From contig DASUHB010000062.1 of NCBI GenBank assembly GCA_036273715.1, positions 92,206 to 156,205 of the forward strand: a stretch of 64,000 nucleotides of DNA, read 5' to 3'. Shown one piece after another: positions 10,035 through 18,941 of the stretch. Both the position numbers and the translations under genes were made by a program. Each line of letters begins with the position of its first letter. Position 1 is the stretch's first letter. The notes under the pieces are model-generated. The model was given only the letters and a program-made list of their open reading frames with translations. It was not told where the DNA came from and made no database searches. Source of the DNA: Gemmatimonadaceae bacterium (GTDB taxonomy: Bacteria > Gemmatimonadota > Gemmatimonadetes > Gemmatimonadales > Gemmatimonadaceae).

Positions 10035-10493
10035 GTGTTGGAACCGATCGTCGTCACCATCGATATCGATGCGCCGCCTAACGACGTGTGGGCGGTGATG
10101 AAGGATGTGGAGCACTGGCCGGACTGGACGCCCACGATGCAGGAAGTCACGAGGCTCGATCACGGCCCGTTCACCGTCGGGAGCACGACCCGCGTGCGCC
10201 AGCCGCGCATGGGACCCGCGGTGTGGGAGGTCACGCGTCTCGACGAGCAGCGCGGGTTCACGTGGATGAGCCGGGGACCGGGCGTCATGACGGAAGCCGA
10301 CCACGCGATCGAGCCGCACGGTTCCGGAAGCCGCGTCACGTTGTCGATTCGTTTTTCGGGAACGCTCGGCGGACTTGCCGGCCGGATGTATTTCGCGCTT
10401 GCGACTCGCTACATCAGAATGGAAGCCGAGAACCTGCGAGAGCGCTGCGAGTTGGCGAACGTCGGTGGCGAGGCACGGAACGCGCACGTATAG
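10035..10493 (+). CDS. SRPBCC (START-like/polyketide cyclase) family protein
   Basis: Protein of about 152 residues with the SRPBCC fold pattern: VVTIDIDAPPNDVWAVMKDV at the N-terminus, WTPTMQEV, then a GLAGRMYFALATRYIRMEAENLRERCE C-terminal helix. Members bind hydrophobic ligands or act as cyclases/dehydratases; no substrate can be named. The start is GTG at 10035 because GGAGGT lies 8 bases upstream; the frame begins at 10017. It stands alone between the PadR operon (divergent) and an ankyrin gene. Confidence 0.82.
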   Translation: MLEPIVVTIDIDAPPNDVWAVMKDVEHWPDWTPTMQEVTRLDHGPFTVGSTTRVRQPRMGPAVWEVTRLDEQRGFTWMSRGPGVMTEADHAIEPHGSGSRVTLSIRFSGTLGGLAGRMYFALATRYIRMEAENLRERCELANVGGEARNAHV

Positions 10494-10625
10494 TTCGGGG
10501 TCGCGCACCAGGGCGCGCCCCGTCCGCGGAAAGGGATCGTCCCGCCTGGCAGATGGTTAGGTACATTCGCTACCTCTTTCATGCCCGGCGGGAGCGGACA
10601 CTCGGGCGCTCATGAAGGAGGCCGT

Positions 10626-12230
10626 GTGTCCGCACTCCCCCCATCCCCGGATTTTTCCTACGAACGGAAGCGCGCCAAGGATCTGCTCCGCGATTGGCGC
10701 GCCGGAGATCGCGACGCAATTGCGCGTGTAGCCGCGCATCTGCGTGATACGACGTCGCCCAAGCTCTCCCAAGCGCAGTTCGTGATCGCGCGTGAGCGCG
10801 GCTTCGAAAGCTGGCCCAAGCTCAAGGCGCAGATCGAGACATCGCTTCCGCTCGATGCGCAGGCGGCGCGGCTGCTGGACGCGGTCGAACACGGTCGTAC
10901 GGGCATCGTGTCCCGGCTGCTCAAGCAGCATCCGGGGCTGCCGCGGTTCAGCATCTTCACGGCCGCCGCGGCGGGCGATGCCGGTGACGTTGCGCGCCGA
11001 ATCGCAGACGACCCCGCGTGCGTGCACGAGACGCGCGGCAAGCAGGCGTGGCCGCCGCTCGCGTACGCCTGCGCATCCGCCGTCCACCGCACGGGCCCGC
11101 GCCGTGCCGCCGATGTGCTGCGGGTCGCGGCGATGCTGCTCGACGCCGGCGCGAGTCCGAACAGCGGGAGCCTGTACTTCGAACAGGACGGCGCACCGGC
11201 GCCGATCTCGGTGCTGTACCACGCGTGTATGAGCGACAATCTTCCGTTAGTCAACCTGCTGCTCGATCGCGGGGCCCGCACGCAGGATGGCGAGTCGATC
11301 TATCACGCCGCGCAGTTCAACCGGCGTGCCTGTCTCGAGGCGCTGGTCGCGCACGGCGCCGATCTGTCGTCCACGCAGTCGCCGTACGGCAATACGCCGC
11401 TCTACTTTCTCGTGGGGCACGCCGGCGACGCCGACGGGCACGCCACGTGGTTCAAGGGCTTCACATGGCTGCTCGAGCAGGGCGCCGATCCGAACGTCCC
11501 GAGCGGTAAGACGCAGGAGACGCCCTTGCACGGCGTCGCCTGCGGGGGACCCAAGGTCGCGACCGCACGCGCGCTGCTCGCGCACGGCGCCGATCCGAAT
11601 CTGCGCCGCGCGGATGGGGCGACCGCCTACGCGCTGGCCGTGCGCAGCGGCAACCGGGAGATGGCGGCGCTGATGCTCGAGCACGGCGCGGACGCTGCGT
11701 CGTTGGGCCCGCAAGACGAGCTGCTCGACGCGTGCTTCGCCGGCGACGCGTCGCGAGCGCGCGGCGTGCTGACCGCACATCCCGAGCTCGCGACGCTCAT
11801 CGTCACGCACGCCGGGTTCGGGCTCTCGCGCGCGGTGTCCCAGGACAATGCCGACGCCATCCGGGTGATGCTCGAGCTCGGGTGCACGCTGGATGCGCAA
11901 GCGCCCGACGGCGGGACGGCGCTGCATTGGGCGGCCTGGCAGGGCAAGCTCGAGCTGGTGCGCATGCTGCTTGCGTTAGGCGCGCCGGTGGAGGTGCGCG
12001 ACACCCAGTTCGGCTCCTCGCCGCTCGGCTGGGCGGCGCACGGGTCCGGCCAACACCGCGGCCACGACGAGACGTACGTCGCGATCGTGGACGCGCTGCT
12101 CGACGCCGGCGCCGCGCGCCTGCCGTCGATCAACCGATGGGGCGAACCGCCCGAGAACATCGCGAGTCCGGCCATCGCCAAGCACCTCGCGGCGCGGGGC
12201 GCCACCGCCGCGCAAGACGATGTTGGCTGA
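10626..12230 (+). CDS. Ankyrin-repeat protein, paralogue of the 3510-4778 gene
   Basis: Protein of about 534 residues. The N-terminal module DFSYERKRAKDLLRDWRAGD with AQFVIARERGFESWPKLKAQIE matches that of the ankyrin gene at 3510-4778. Some eight to ten ankyrin repeats follow, e.g. LLDAGASPNSG, LLEQGADPNVPSGKTQETPL, LLAHGADPNLRRADG, MLALGAPVEVRD and LLDAGAARLPSINRWGEP. GTG 10626 is chosen since AAGGAGG ends 5 bases before it. No signal peptide or enzymatic motif is seen. It ends 4 bases from the stop of the convergent amidohydrolase gene. Confidence 0.88.
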   Translation: MSALPPSPDFSYERKRAKDLLRDWRAGDRDAIARVAAHLRDTTSPKLSQAQFVIARERGFESWPKLKAQIETSLPLDAQAARLLDAVEHGRTGIVSRLLKQHPGLPRFSIFTAAAAGDAGDVARRIADDPACVHETRGKQAWPPLAYACASAVHRTGPRRAADVLRVAAMLLDAGASPNSGSLYFEQDGAPAPISVLYHACMSDNLPLVNLLLDRGARTQDGESIYHAAQFNRRACLEALVAHGADLSSTQSPYGNTPLYFLVGHAGDADGHATWFKGFTWLLEQGADPNVPSGKTQETPLHGVACGGPKVATARALLAHGADPNLRRADGATAYALAVRSGNREMAALMLEHGADAASLGPQDELLDACFAGDASRARGVLTAHPELATLIVTHAGFGLSRAVSQDNADAIRVMLELGCTLDAQAPDGGTALHWAAWQGKLELVRMLLALGAPVEVRDTQFGSSPLGWAAHGSGQHRGHDETYVAIVDALLDAGAARLPSINRWGEPPENIASPAIAKHLAARGATAAQDDVG

Positions 12231-12234
12231 CGCC

Positions 12235-13656
12235 TTACGGACGCCGGTAGATCACGCCGTTCTTCATCACGAATCGCACCCGGCTCACGGCCGAGATGTC
12301 TTGCGTGGGGTCGCCCTGGACCGCCACGATGTCGGCCTTGAGCCCGGGGACGAGCCGTCCGATCTCCTTGTCTAACTGAAGGATCTTCGCGTCGACGGCC
12401 GTGGCCGCGAGCAGCGCCTGCGCCGGCCGCATGCCGTCTTTCACCATCCACTCGATCTCGCGCGCGTTGGTGCCGTGGGTGAACACGCCGACGTCGCTGC
12501 CGCAGCCGATGGTGACGCCGTTCTTCAGTGCGAGCTGGAATGCGTGTTTGGCTTCGATCATCGATGCGGTCGGCGCGCTCTTGCCGGGGATGTAGTGGTC
12601 GAAGTACTCCGCGTAGGCTTCGACCGCGGTGAGCGTCGGTAGGTACGCGACGCCGCGCTCGGCCATCATGTGAAACACCGAGTCCGTGCCTCCGAATCCG
12701 TGCTCGACGGTGTTGACGCCGGCGAGGATCGCGCGCCGCATTCCCTCGGCGGTGGCGGCGTGGACCGACACGGGGCGGCCGGAGGAGTGCGCCTCGGCGA
12801 CGAGGGCATTCAACTCATCCTGGCTGAACGTCGGCATGGTCGTTCCGTTAGGCCCGCGGCGGTAGTCGGCGTACACCTTGATCCAGTCGGCGCCGCGGCC
12901 GGCCTGCTCGCGCACCGCGGCGAGCACTTCCGGCACGCCGCTCACCGCCTGTCCGCCCTGCGGCAAGTCGAGGTCCGGGCGATAGCCGCGCGGCCCCGGG
13001 CCGTAGCTCGCCGTGGCGACGATCGCGCGCGTGGCCACCTCGAGACGCGGGCCGGGGATGAGTCCTTCGTTGATCGCGCGTTTCATCGACACATCGGCGA
13101 ACCCGGCGCCTTCGGTGCCGAGATCGCGGAGGGTCGTGAAGCCCTGCATGAGCGTGTTCCGTACGTGGAGCACCGCTTCCACCACGCGGTAGCCTTCCGG
13201 CTCCTTGAGCACCTGGTCGTCCCACAGCGTTTCGTTGTACGGGTGGAGGAAGATGTGCGAGTGGGCATCGATCAGCCCGGGCAGCAGCGTTAGGCCAGGC
13301 ATCGCGATGGTCTCGGCGCCGGCGGGCGCGTGCACGGTCGCGGCCGGCCCAACGGCGACGATGCTGTCGCCCTCGACGAGCACGACCCATCCCGCGTGCA
13401 CGGATTCGCTCGTCGCATCGAACACGCGGTCGGGGCGCAGGAGCACCGGATGTCCCGGCGCCGGCGGCACCAGCGGGGCGTACCCGGCCTCGACCGGAAG
13501 CTTGAGCGCCGACAGCAGCGTGTCGCGCGCCTGGGCGGCGAGGGGCGTCACGTGCCCAACGGAAGCGAACGCGGCCATGGCGAGGCCGAGCGACCACGGG
13601 AACCGGCGATGGCGTTGGGCGAGAGTGTGGTGCAGGCAGCGCGCTTGGAAGCGCAT
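12235..13656 (-). CDS. Exported amidohydrolase (imidazolonepropionase-like)
   Basis: Metal-dependent hydrolase of about 473 residues with an N-terminal signal-like stretch ([20 protein letters not shown]). The first metal motif is [12 protein letters not shown], followed by the Lys-containing WIKVYADY, later His sites VHAATAEGM and NTVEHGF, and the Asp site [12 protein letters not shown]. This order is that of the amidohydrolase_1 family of exported Xaa-Pro/imidazolonepropionase-related enzymes. ATG 13656 has AGGAG 8 bases upstream; the frame extends to 13695. Substrate unknown, possibly a cyclic amide or dipeptide. Confidence 0.88.
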   Translation of the reverse strand: MRFQARCLHHTLAQRHRRFPWSLGLAMAAFASVGHVTPLAAQARDTLLSALKLPVEAGYAPLVPPAPGHPVLLRPDRVFDATSESVHAGWVVLVEGDSIVAVGPAATVHAPAGAETIAMPGLTLLPGLIDAHSHIFLHPYNETLWDDQVLKEPEGYRVVEAVLHVRNTLMQGFTTLRDLGTEGAGFADVSMKRAINEGLIPGPRLEVATRAIVATASYGPGPRGYRPDLDLPQGGQAVSGVPEVLAAVREQAGRGADWIKVYADYRRGPNGTTMPTFSQDELNALVAEAHSSGRPVSVHAATAEGMRRAILAGVNTVEHGFGGTDSVFHMMAERGVAYLPTLTAVEAYAEYFDHYIPGKSAPTASMIEAKHAFQLALKNGVTIGCGSDVGVFTHGTNAREIEWMVKDGMRPAQALLAATAVDAKILQLDKEIGRLVPGLKADIVAVQGDPTQDISAVSRVRFVMKNGVIYRRP

Positions 13657-13785
13657 GGGCGAATCTCCTGGAAGGCGTCGAGCGGGGACCGGCAAGCCAT
13701 GGCCCGGATGCTACGGGCGGGCGCGCCGCATCACCAGAGCCGGAAGCGGGACTGACGTCCGGTGCGGCAGGGAGTAGACTTCCGC

Positions 13786-15075
13786 ATGCAATCACCCACA
13801 CCCACGGCACGCATGCCTGCGCCCCTGCATCCACCCACCGAAAGCGTCGTCGATCGCTTTCTGCGCTACGTGCGCATCGATACGCAGTCGAGCGAAGACC
13901 AGCACACGACGCCGAGCACCCGCTCGCAGTGGACGCTGGCGAACCTGCTCGCGACAGAGCTCGAGCAGCTGGGCGCCGCCGAGGTGACGGTGAGCGAGCA
14001 CTGCATGGTGTACGCGACGATCCCGTCGACGTTGCCTAACGTGAGGCGCGCCCGGACCGTCGGCTTCATCGCGCACGTCGACACGTCGCCGGCGGTGAGC
14101 GGGGCCGGCGTGACGCCGGTCATCCATCGGAACTACCAGGGCGGCGACATCGTGCTCCCCGGCGATGCGACGCAGGTGATCACCGTGGACCAGCACCCGG
14201 TGCTGGCCGAGCTGATCGGCGACGACATCATCACCAGCGATGGCACCACGCTGCTGGGCTCCGACGACAAAGCCGGCGTCGCCGCGATCATGACGCTCGT
14301 CGATGTCCTGCTGCGCAATCCCGACGTGCCCCATGGGCGCGTCCGCGTGGCGTTCACCGCGGATGAAGAAATCGGGACCGGGATCGAGCAGTTCGACGTC
14401 GCCGCCTTCGGCGCCGATTTCGCCTACACGGTGGACGGCAGTACGTTAGGCGAAGTGAGCGACGAAACATGGAGTGCGCGCCTGGCCACCGTGACGTTTC
14501 ACGGGAAGAGCGCGCATCCAGGCACGGCGAAAGGCGTGATGGTGAATTCGCTGTACGCCATGGCCGACTTCCTCGCGCGTATGCCCCGCGACATGCTGCC
14601 CGAGACCACCGAAGAGCGCGAGGGCTTCGTGCATCCGTACATCGGGTCGCTCGACATCGAGCAGTCCACGGTGAAGGTCCTGCTTCGCGATTTCGACCTG
14701 GACGGCCTCGAGGCGAAGGAAGCGCTGCTGCGGACGTTGGCGCGGGATGCGGCGTCGCATCATCCGGGTGTCAGATGGACCATGGACGTCCGCGAGAACT
14801 ACAAGAACATGAAGGAAGTGCTGCAACACCACCCGCACGTCACGCAGTTGGCGCTGGACGCGGCGCGGCGCGCCGGCCTAACGCCATACCTGAAACCGAT
14901 CCGCGGCGGCACCGATGGGTCGCGCTTGACGTTCCGCGGGCTCCCGTGTCCCAACATCTTCACCGGCGGCCACGAGTTTCACAGCAAGCTCGAGTTCAAC
15001 TCCCGGCGCGGTCTCGAGAAAACCACGGAGACGCTGGTGCACCTGGTCCAGCTCGTCGCGGAACGGCAGGTCTGA
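13786..15075 (+). CDS. pepT: Peptidase T (tripeptide aminopeptidase)
   Basis: Zinc aminopeptidase of the M20 family that removes N-terminal residues from tripeptides. Visible are VVDRFLRYVRIDTQSSE at the start, the metal motif GFIAHVDTSPAV, the bridging aspartate in TLLGSDDKAGVAAIMTL, the catalytic pair in FTADEEIGTGIEQFD, a dimerisation domain with HGKSAHPGTAKGVMVN, and the final ligand in GGHEFHSKLEF. About 429 residues, a little longer than the typical 408. ATG 13786 is preferred to 13762. It ends at a bidirectional terminator shared with the S10 gene. Confidence 0.95.
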   Translation: MQSPTPTARMPAPLHPPTESVVDRFLRYVRIDTQSSEDQHTTPSTRSQWTLANLLATELEQLGAAEVTVSEHCMVYATIPSTLPNVRRARTVGFIAHVDTSPAVSGAGVTPVIHRNYQGGDIVLPGDATQVITVDQHPVLAELIGDDIITSDGTTLLGSDDKAGVAAIMTLVDVLLRNPDVPHGRVRVAFTADEEIGTGIEQFDVAAFGADFAYTVDGSTLGEVSDETWSARLATVTFHGKSAHPGTAKGVMVNSLYAMADFLARMPRDMLPETTEEREGFVHPYIGSLDIEQSTVKVLLRDFDLDGLEAKEALLRTLARDAASHHPGVRWTMDVRENYKNMKEVLQHHPHVTQLALDAARRAGLTPYLKPIRGGTDGSRLTFRGLPCPNIFTGGHEFHSKLEFNSRRGLEKTTETLVHLVQLVAERQV

Positions 15076-15110
15076 GGGCGCGCCGCCGCGGCGCGAACCC
15101 CCCGAACGAC

Positions 15111-15147
15111 GAATCGCCCGGACGCGTCGTGCGCGTCCGGGCGATTC
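15111..15147. terminator. Bidirectional terminator hairpin between pepT and S10 peptidase
   Basis: A perfect 16-bp stem: GAATCGCCCGGACGCG (15111-15126) and its complement (15132-15147) around a TCGTG loop. It lies between the stops of two convergent genes, which fits a shared terminator. Confidence 0.75.
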
Positions 15148-15190
15148 GCCGTGCAGGCCGTCCGTTAGGCGGATCGCAGTCCGGCGCCGC

Positions 15191-16789
15191 TCAGTGCGTC
15201 GCCTGGGCCGTGACCGGCGTCAGATGCTGCGTCGACGCAATGAAATTCGCGATGTCCGACTTGAGCTGCTTGGCGGACGCCTGATTCAGGTACGCCATGT
15301 GGCCGCTCTCGTAGTACTTGAACTGGACGCGATCCTTGTACGTCTGGTCGAATCCCAGATGCGAGAACGTATACTCGGCGTTCGCGAACGGCGTCGCGGT
15401 GTCGTAATACCCCGCGCCGACCATCACGTGCAGGTACGGATCTTTCGCCATCGCCAGACGCAGCGACTCGACTTCGCTCGGGAAGCCGCGCGAGTTGAGC
15501 GAGCTGTAGTCCCAGCGCCCGGTGTGGCCGCCCATGTAGTACTGCAGGTCGGTCGTGTACTTGAGATCGTTGTGCAGGTACCGCATGAACGCCGCCATGA
15601 AGGCGCCCGACGGCGCGACGTCGGACGGATCGTAGTCCTGCCGCTGATTGGCCGCATTGCCGTTGATTCCCGTTAGGCGCGTGTCGTACCGGCCCATGAT
15701 CAAGCGCTGGTCGCGCAGCAGCTCGGTGCGGAAGCTGCCGGCGTCGAGGCGCAGGTTCGTGTTCATCAAGTACTGCTCGGAGATGCCGGTGAGTTGCGAC
15801 AGCTTCTGCGCAACCGCCTGCCGCTCGGATTGCGAGAGATCGTTGCCCTTCGCCAGCGCGGTCATGTAGTCGCCGAACGCATACTCGCGCGACTGCGCCA
15901 CCACCTGCTCGAGCGACTCGCTCTGCAGGGCCGACGGCAGCTTCTTGTGATACCATGCCGTGGCCGTGTACGTCGGCAGGAACGTCGAGTACGCGATGTC
16001 GTTGGTTGGCTCCTGCGAGATGTACTGGAAGTCGAGCACGGTGCCCAACAGCATGATCCCGTTCAGCTCGATGCCCTCGCGCTCCTGCAGCTCGCTCGCC
16101 AGACCGGCCGAGCGGAACGTGCCGTAGCTCTCGCCAAAGAGATACTTGGGCGATGCCCAGCGGTCGTACTTGTCGAGGTAGTCGCGGATGAACTGGCCGA
16201 ACATCTCGACGTCGTTCACCGCGCCGGTGAACTCGGAGGCTTTGACGCCGGGTGCCGGGCGCGAATACCCGGTCATCATCGCGTCCACCTGCACCAGGTC
16301 GGTCACGTCTAACGGAGTATTCGGATTGTCGACCAGGTTGTAGGGCGGCGCGGGTTCAGACCCTGCGGGTCCCATCTCCGGATGCTTGGGGCTCATGATG
16401 CCTTCGTCGAGCCAGATCGACGCCGAGCCGGGACCGCCGTTGAAGAAGAACGTCACCGGGCGGTTGGCCGGATCGACGCCATCCTTCGTGTAGGAAATGT
16501 AGAAGACGGTCGCGGCGGGTTTCCCCGTGGAGTCGCGCAGCACCATGGTGCCGGCGCGCGCCGTGTACGCCACCGGTTTGCCATCCACCGTGATCGTGTG
16601 CTGCGTCGTCGACACGCGCTCGACTGGCGCGACGCCAACATTCGAATCGGGCGCAGCGCTGTCGCGCTGCATCGCGGGTCGCTGGACCCCAGGGCGCTGG
16701 CCCGGTGGTCCTTGCCGTTGTTGGGCCGCGGCAGAGCCGGCGGCCAGGAACGAGAGGGCGGTGCCGAACAACACCAAACTCGTGCGCAT
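15191..16789 (-). CDS. Exported S10-family serine carboxypeptidase
   Basis: Protein of 532 residues with a cleavable signal peptide (LVLFGTALSFLAAGSAAAQ) and a Gln/Pro-rich linker. The S10 fold shows the oxyanion FFFNGGPGSASIW, the nucleophile in LFGESYGTFRSAGL (Ser about 221), and C-terminal YYDTATPFANAEY and GHMAYLN carrying the Asp and His. Such enzymes trim peptides in the periplasm or outside the cell. The ATG at 16789 has AAGGAG 8 bases upstream and starts the signal peptide; the frame extends nine codons further. Confidence 0.9.
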   Translation of the reverse strand: MRTSLVLFGTALSFLAAGSAAAQQRQGPPGQRPGVQRPAMQRDSAAPDSNVGVAPVERVSTTQHTITVDGKPVAYTARAGTMVLRDSTGKPAATVFYISYTKDGVDPANRPVTFFFNGGPGSASIWLDEGIMSPKHPEMGPAGSEPAPPYNLVDNPNTPLDVTDLVQVDAMMTGYSRPAPGVKASEFTGAVNDVEMFGQFIRDYLDKYDRWASPKYLFGESYGTFRSAGLASELQEREGIELNGIMLLGTVLDFQYISQEPTNDIAYSTFLPTYTATAWYHKKLPSALQSESLEQVVAQSREYAFGDYMTALAKGNDLSQSERQAVAQKLSQLTGISEQYLMNTNLRLDAGSFRTELLRDQRLIMGRYDTRLTGINGNAANQRQDYDPSDVAPSGAFMAAFMRYLHNDLKYTTDLQYYMGGHTGRWDYSSLNSRGFPSEVESLRLAMAKDPYLHVMVGAGYYDTATPFANAEYTFSHLGFDQTYKDRVQFKYYESGHMAYLNQASAKQLKSDIANFIASTQHLTPVTAQATH

Positions 16790-16900
16790 GACGGGCACTC
16801 CTTGTATCCGGTTCACGATGGGATCGAGCGACGGCGATGATTATGGACAGATGTCGTCACGATAGTAGAACGAAGAGGTGGCTCGGATCGCTGCAGTTAA

Positions 16901-16990
16901 GCCGGACAAGGCCGGACAGGGCCGGACAGGACCGGAGAAAAACAAACTTGCGACCTCTTTAGCCGCCGTCAGTCCGGCCTTGTCTGGCCG
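16901..16990. repeat. GCCGGACAGG tandem repeat facing an inverted copy
   Basis: Three and a half 10-bp units (GCCGGACAAG, GCCGGACAGG, GCCGGACAGG, ACCGG) run from 16901 to 16935. Bases 16972-16988 (GTCCGGCCTTGTCTGGC) are complementary to the first units with one mismatch, so the transcript could form a 17-bp hairpin with a loop of about 50 bases. It overlaps the 3' end of the GH35 gene and may act as its terminator or be a REP-like element. Confidence 0.6.
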
Positions 16991-18915
16991 TGTTCCACCT
17001 TGTCCGACCTGAGGCCGGCAATGCTCGGGTTGGCCACCCGTCCCTCGAGATCGAACACCTCAATCTCGTTTCTGCCGCGGCGAAGCCACACGCCGGGCAG
17101 ATAGAGCGTCTGCTGCGGTCCGACGCGCCAGTAGCGGCCGAGGTTGATGCCGTTCACGAAGACGATGCCGCGCTTCCAGCCGCGCATGTCGAGAAACGTG
17201 TCGCCGGTGCTGTCGATCGTAAAGGACCCTCGGTAGACGCTGGGGCGATTCTCGGCGGCGAAATGCCCTGTGGCGTGGGCCGGCACATCGAATGGGAGGC
17301 CAAACATTTCCCATCCGGTGAGCCGCACGCCGCCTAACGTGACCGGCTCGACGATGCCCTTGCGGTCGTCCACGAGCAGCGGGCCATAGTTGATGTGTCC
17401 CGTGTTCTCGACGAAGATGTCGAGGCGGGCGCCGGCGGGAACGTCCAGGCGGGCGGTGAACGCGCTCGTGCGGCGTGCGAGCGTCGCAACGCGGCGGCCG
17501 TTCACGAACACCTCGCCGAAGTCGCGCAGGCCCGGCACGGCCAGCATACCATCGGCGGCGGCGGACATCCGATGGCGGTAGAGCACGTAGCCGTGCGCCT
17601 GTCCAAGATCGGCGAACGACAGCGGATCTGGCGCGCGCACGGGCGCCGTGTGGGCGACGAGGTCCAGGATGTCCGCGGCCTGCGTTAGGCCAAACCGCCG
17701 AATGGCGATCGCGGGCAAACGCGCCGGAACATCCGGAATCGGATACGACACGTGGCGGCGGATCACGTCGCGCAGGGCGTAGTACTTCTCGTTGGGCCAG
17801 CCGGCTTCCGACAACGGCGCGCCGTAGTCGTAACTGGTCATGCTCGGCTCGATCGGCTCGGTCGTCGTGTAGTTGGCGCCCGACGTGAACCCGAAGTTCG
17901 TGCCGCCGTGAAACATGTACAGGCTCACGCTCGCGCCGCGCGACAGCAGGCTGTCGTACTGCGGCAGGAACCCCGAGAGCGGCGTGGATGGCAACGGCTC
18001 GTCCCAGTGCGTGAGCCACCCCGGATAGAACTCCGCCACCATGTACGGGCCCATGCCGTGGTTGTATGGCTCGACGTGCGCGACGAGTGAGTCGTAGTTG
18101 GTCTCGCCGGTCACCGAGGCGAACACGCCGGGCATCGATCCCTTCGCCAGCTCGGCAGCGCCGTCGGCCGTGAAGAGCGGGGCATCGATGCCCGCATCCA
18201 CGAACATGCGGCGTGTCGCATTCTTGTACGCGGAGTCGGCGCCGAACGAGCCGTACTCGTTTTCCACCTGGACCATGAGAATGGGTCCGCCGTGCGTCAC
18301 GAGCAGCGGCCTGATCTGGCCGCCTAACGCACGCAGGTAGCGTTGGGCCGCGCGCTGGTACCGGGGATCGTTGCTGCGCACGCGCGCGGCCGGCGAGCGC
18401 AGCAGGTACGATGGAATGCCGCCGAAGTCCCATTCGGCGCACACGTAGGGGCCGGGCCGCAGAATCACCCACAGCCCTTCCTGTTGTGCTTCGCGAACGA
18501 ACTCGGCGAGATCGCGATTGCCGGTGTGGAAGTCGAATACGCCGGGCGCGCGCTCGTGATAGTTCCAGAAGACGTACGTCGCGATGGTGTTGAGCCCCAT
18601 CGCCTTCGCCATCCGCAGGCGATGCCGCCAGTATTCGCGCGGGATTCGCGCGTAATGCATCTCGCCGGCGATGATCTGGAACGGCTTGCCGTCGAGCAGG
18701 AACGCGCCTCGGCCGATCGCAAAGGTGTGGGCGGCGCGTTCGGTCGCTACGACGTTCGGCGACGCGCCGTAGAGTCCGATCAGACACAGTGCGGCGAGGC
18801 CGCGGCGCGCGCCGCGGCTCCAGCGCGCGAGCGCCGCGTCGCGCGTCCGCCTCCATTGACGATGCGTGGCTGGGGCGATAGTCTCGCCACGACGAATCCT
18901 TCGAGTGTTGCGCAT
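16969..18915 (-). CDS. GH35 beta-galactosidase, exported
   Basis: Glycoside hydrolase family 35 enzyme of 648 residues that removes terminal beta-galactose. A hydrophobic signal lies at residues 36-58. The (beta/alpha)8 domain has QIIAGEMHYARIPREYW, the active-site tryptophan/glutamate segment CAEWDFGGIPSYLL, the acid/base glutamate in VQVENEYGSFG (about Glu220) and the nucleophile in VAEFYPGW (about Glu295). C-terminal jelly-roll domains end with FVNGINLGRYWRVGPQQTLY. It diverges from the clan-D glycosidase gene, and both lie beside a sugar transporter and kinase. Confidence 0.93.
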   Translation of the reverse strand: MRNTRRIRRGETIAPATHRQWRRTRDAALARWSRGARRGLAALCLIGLYGASPNVVATERAAHTFAIGRGAFLLDGKPFQIIAGEMHYARIPREYWRHRLRMAKAMGLNTIATYVFWNYHERAPGVFDFHTGNRDLAEFVREAQQEGLWVILRPGPYVCAEWDFGGIPSYLLRSPAARVRSNDPRYQRAAQRYLRALGGQIRPLLVTHGGPILMVQVENEYGSFGADSAYKNATRRMFVDAGIDAPLFTADGAAELAKGSMPGVFASVTGETNYDSLVAHVEPYNHGMGPYMVAEFYPGWLTHWDEPLPSTPLSGFLPQYDSLLSRGASVSLYMFHGGTNFGFTSGANYTTTEPIEPSMTSYDYGAPLSEAGWPNEKYYALRDVIRRHVSYPIPDVPARLPAIAIRRFGLTQAADILDLVAHTAPVRAPDPLSFADLGQAHGYVLYRHRMSAAADGMLAVPGLRDFGEVFVNGRRVATLARRTSAFTARLDVPAGARLDIFVENTGHINYGPLLVDDRKGIVEPVTLGGVRLTGWEMFGLPFDVPAHATGHFAAENRPSVYRGSFTIDSTGDTFLDMRGWKRGIVFVNGINLGRYWRVGPQQTLYLPGVWLRRGRNEIEVFDLEGRVANPSIAGLRSDKVEHGQTRPD

Positions 18916-18941
18916 TGGCAGTCGACCCCGATCGTCTATCC

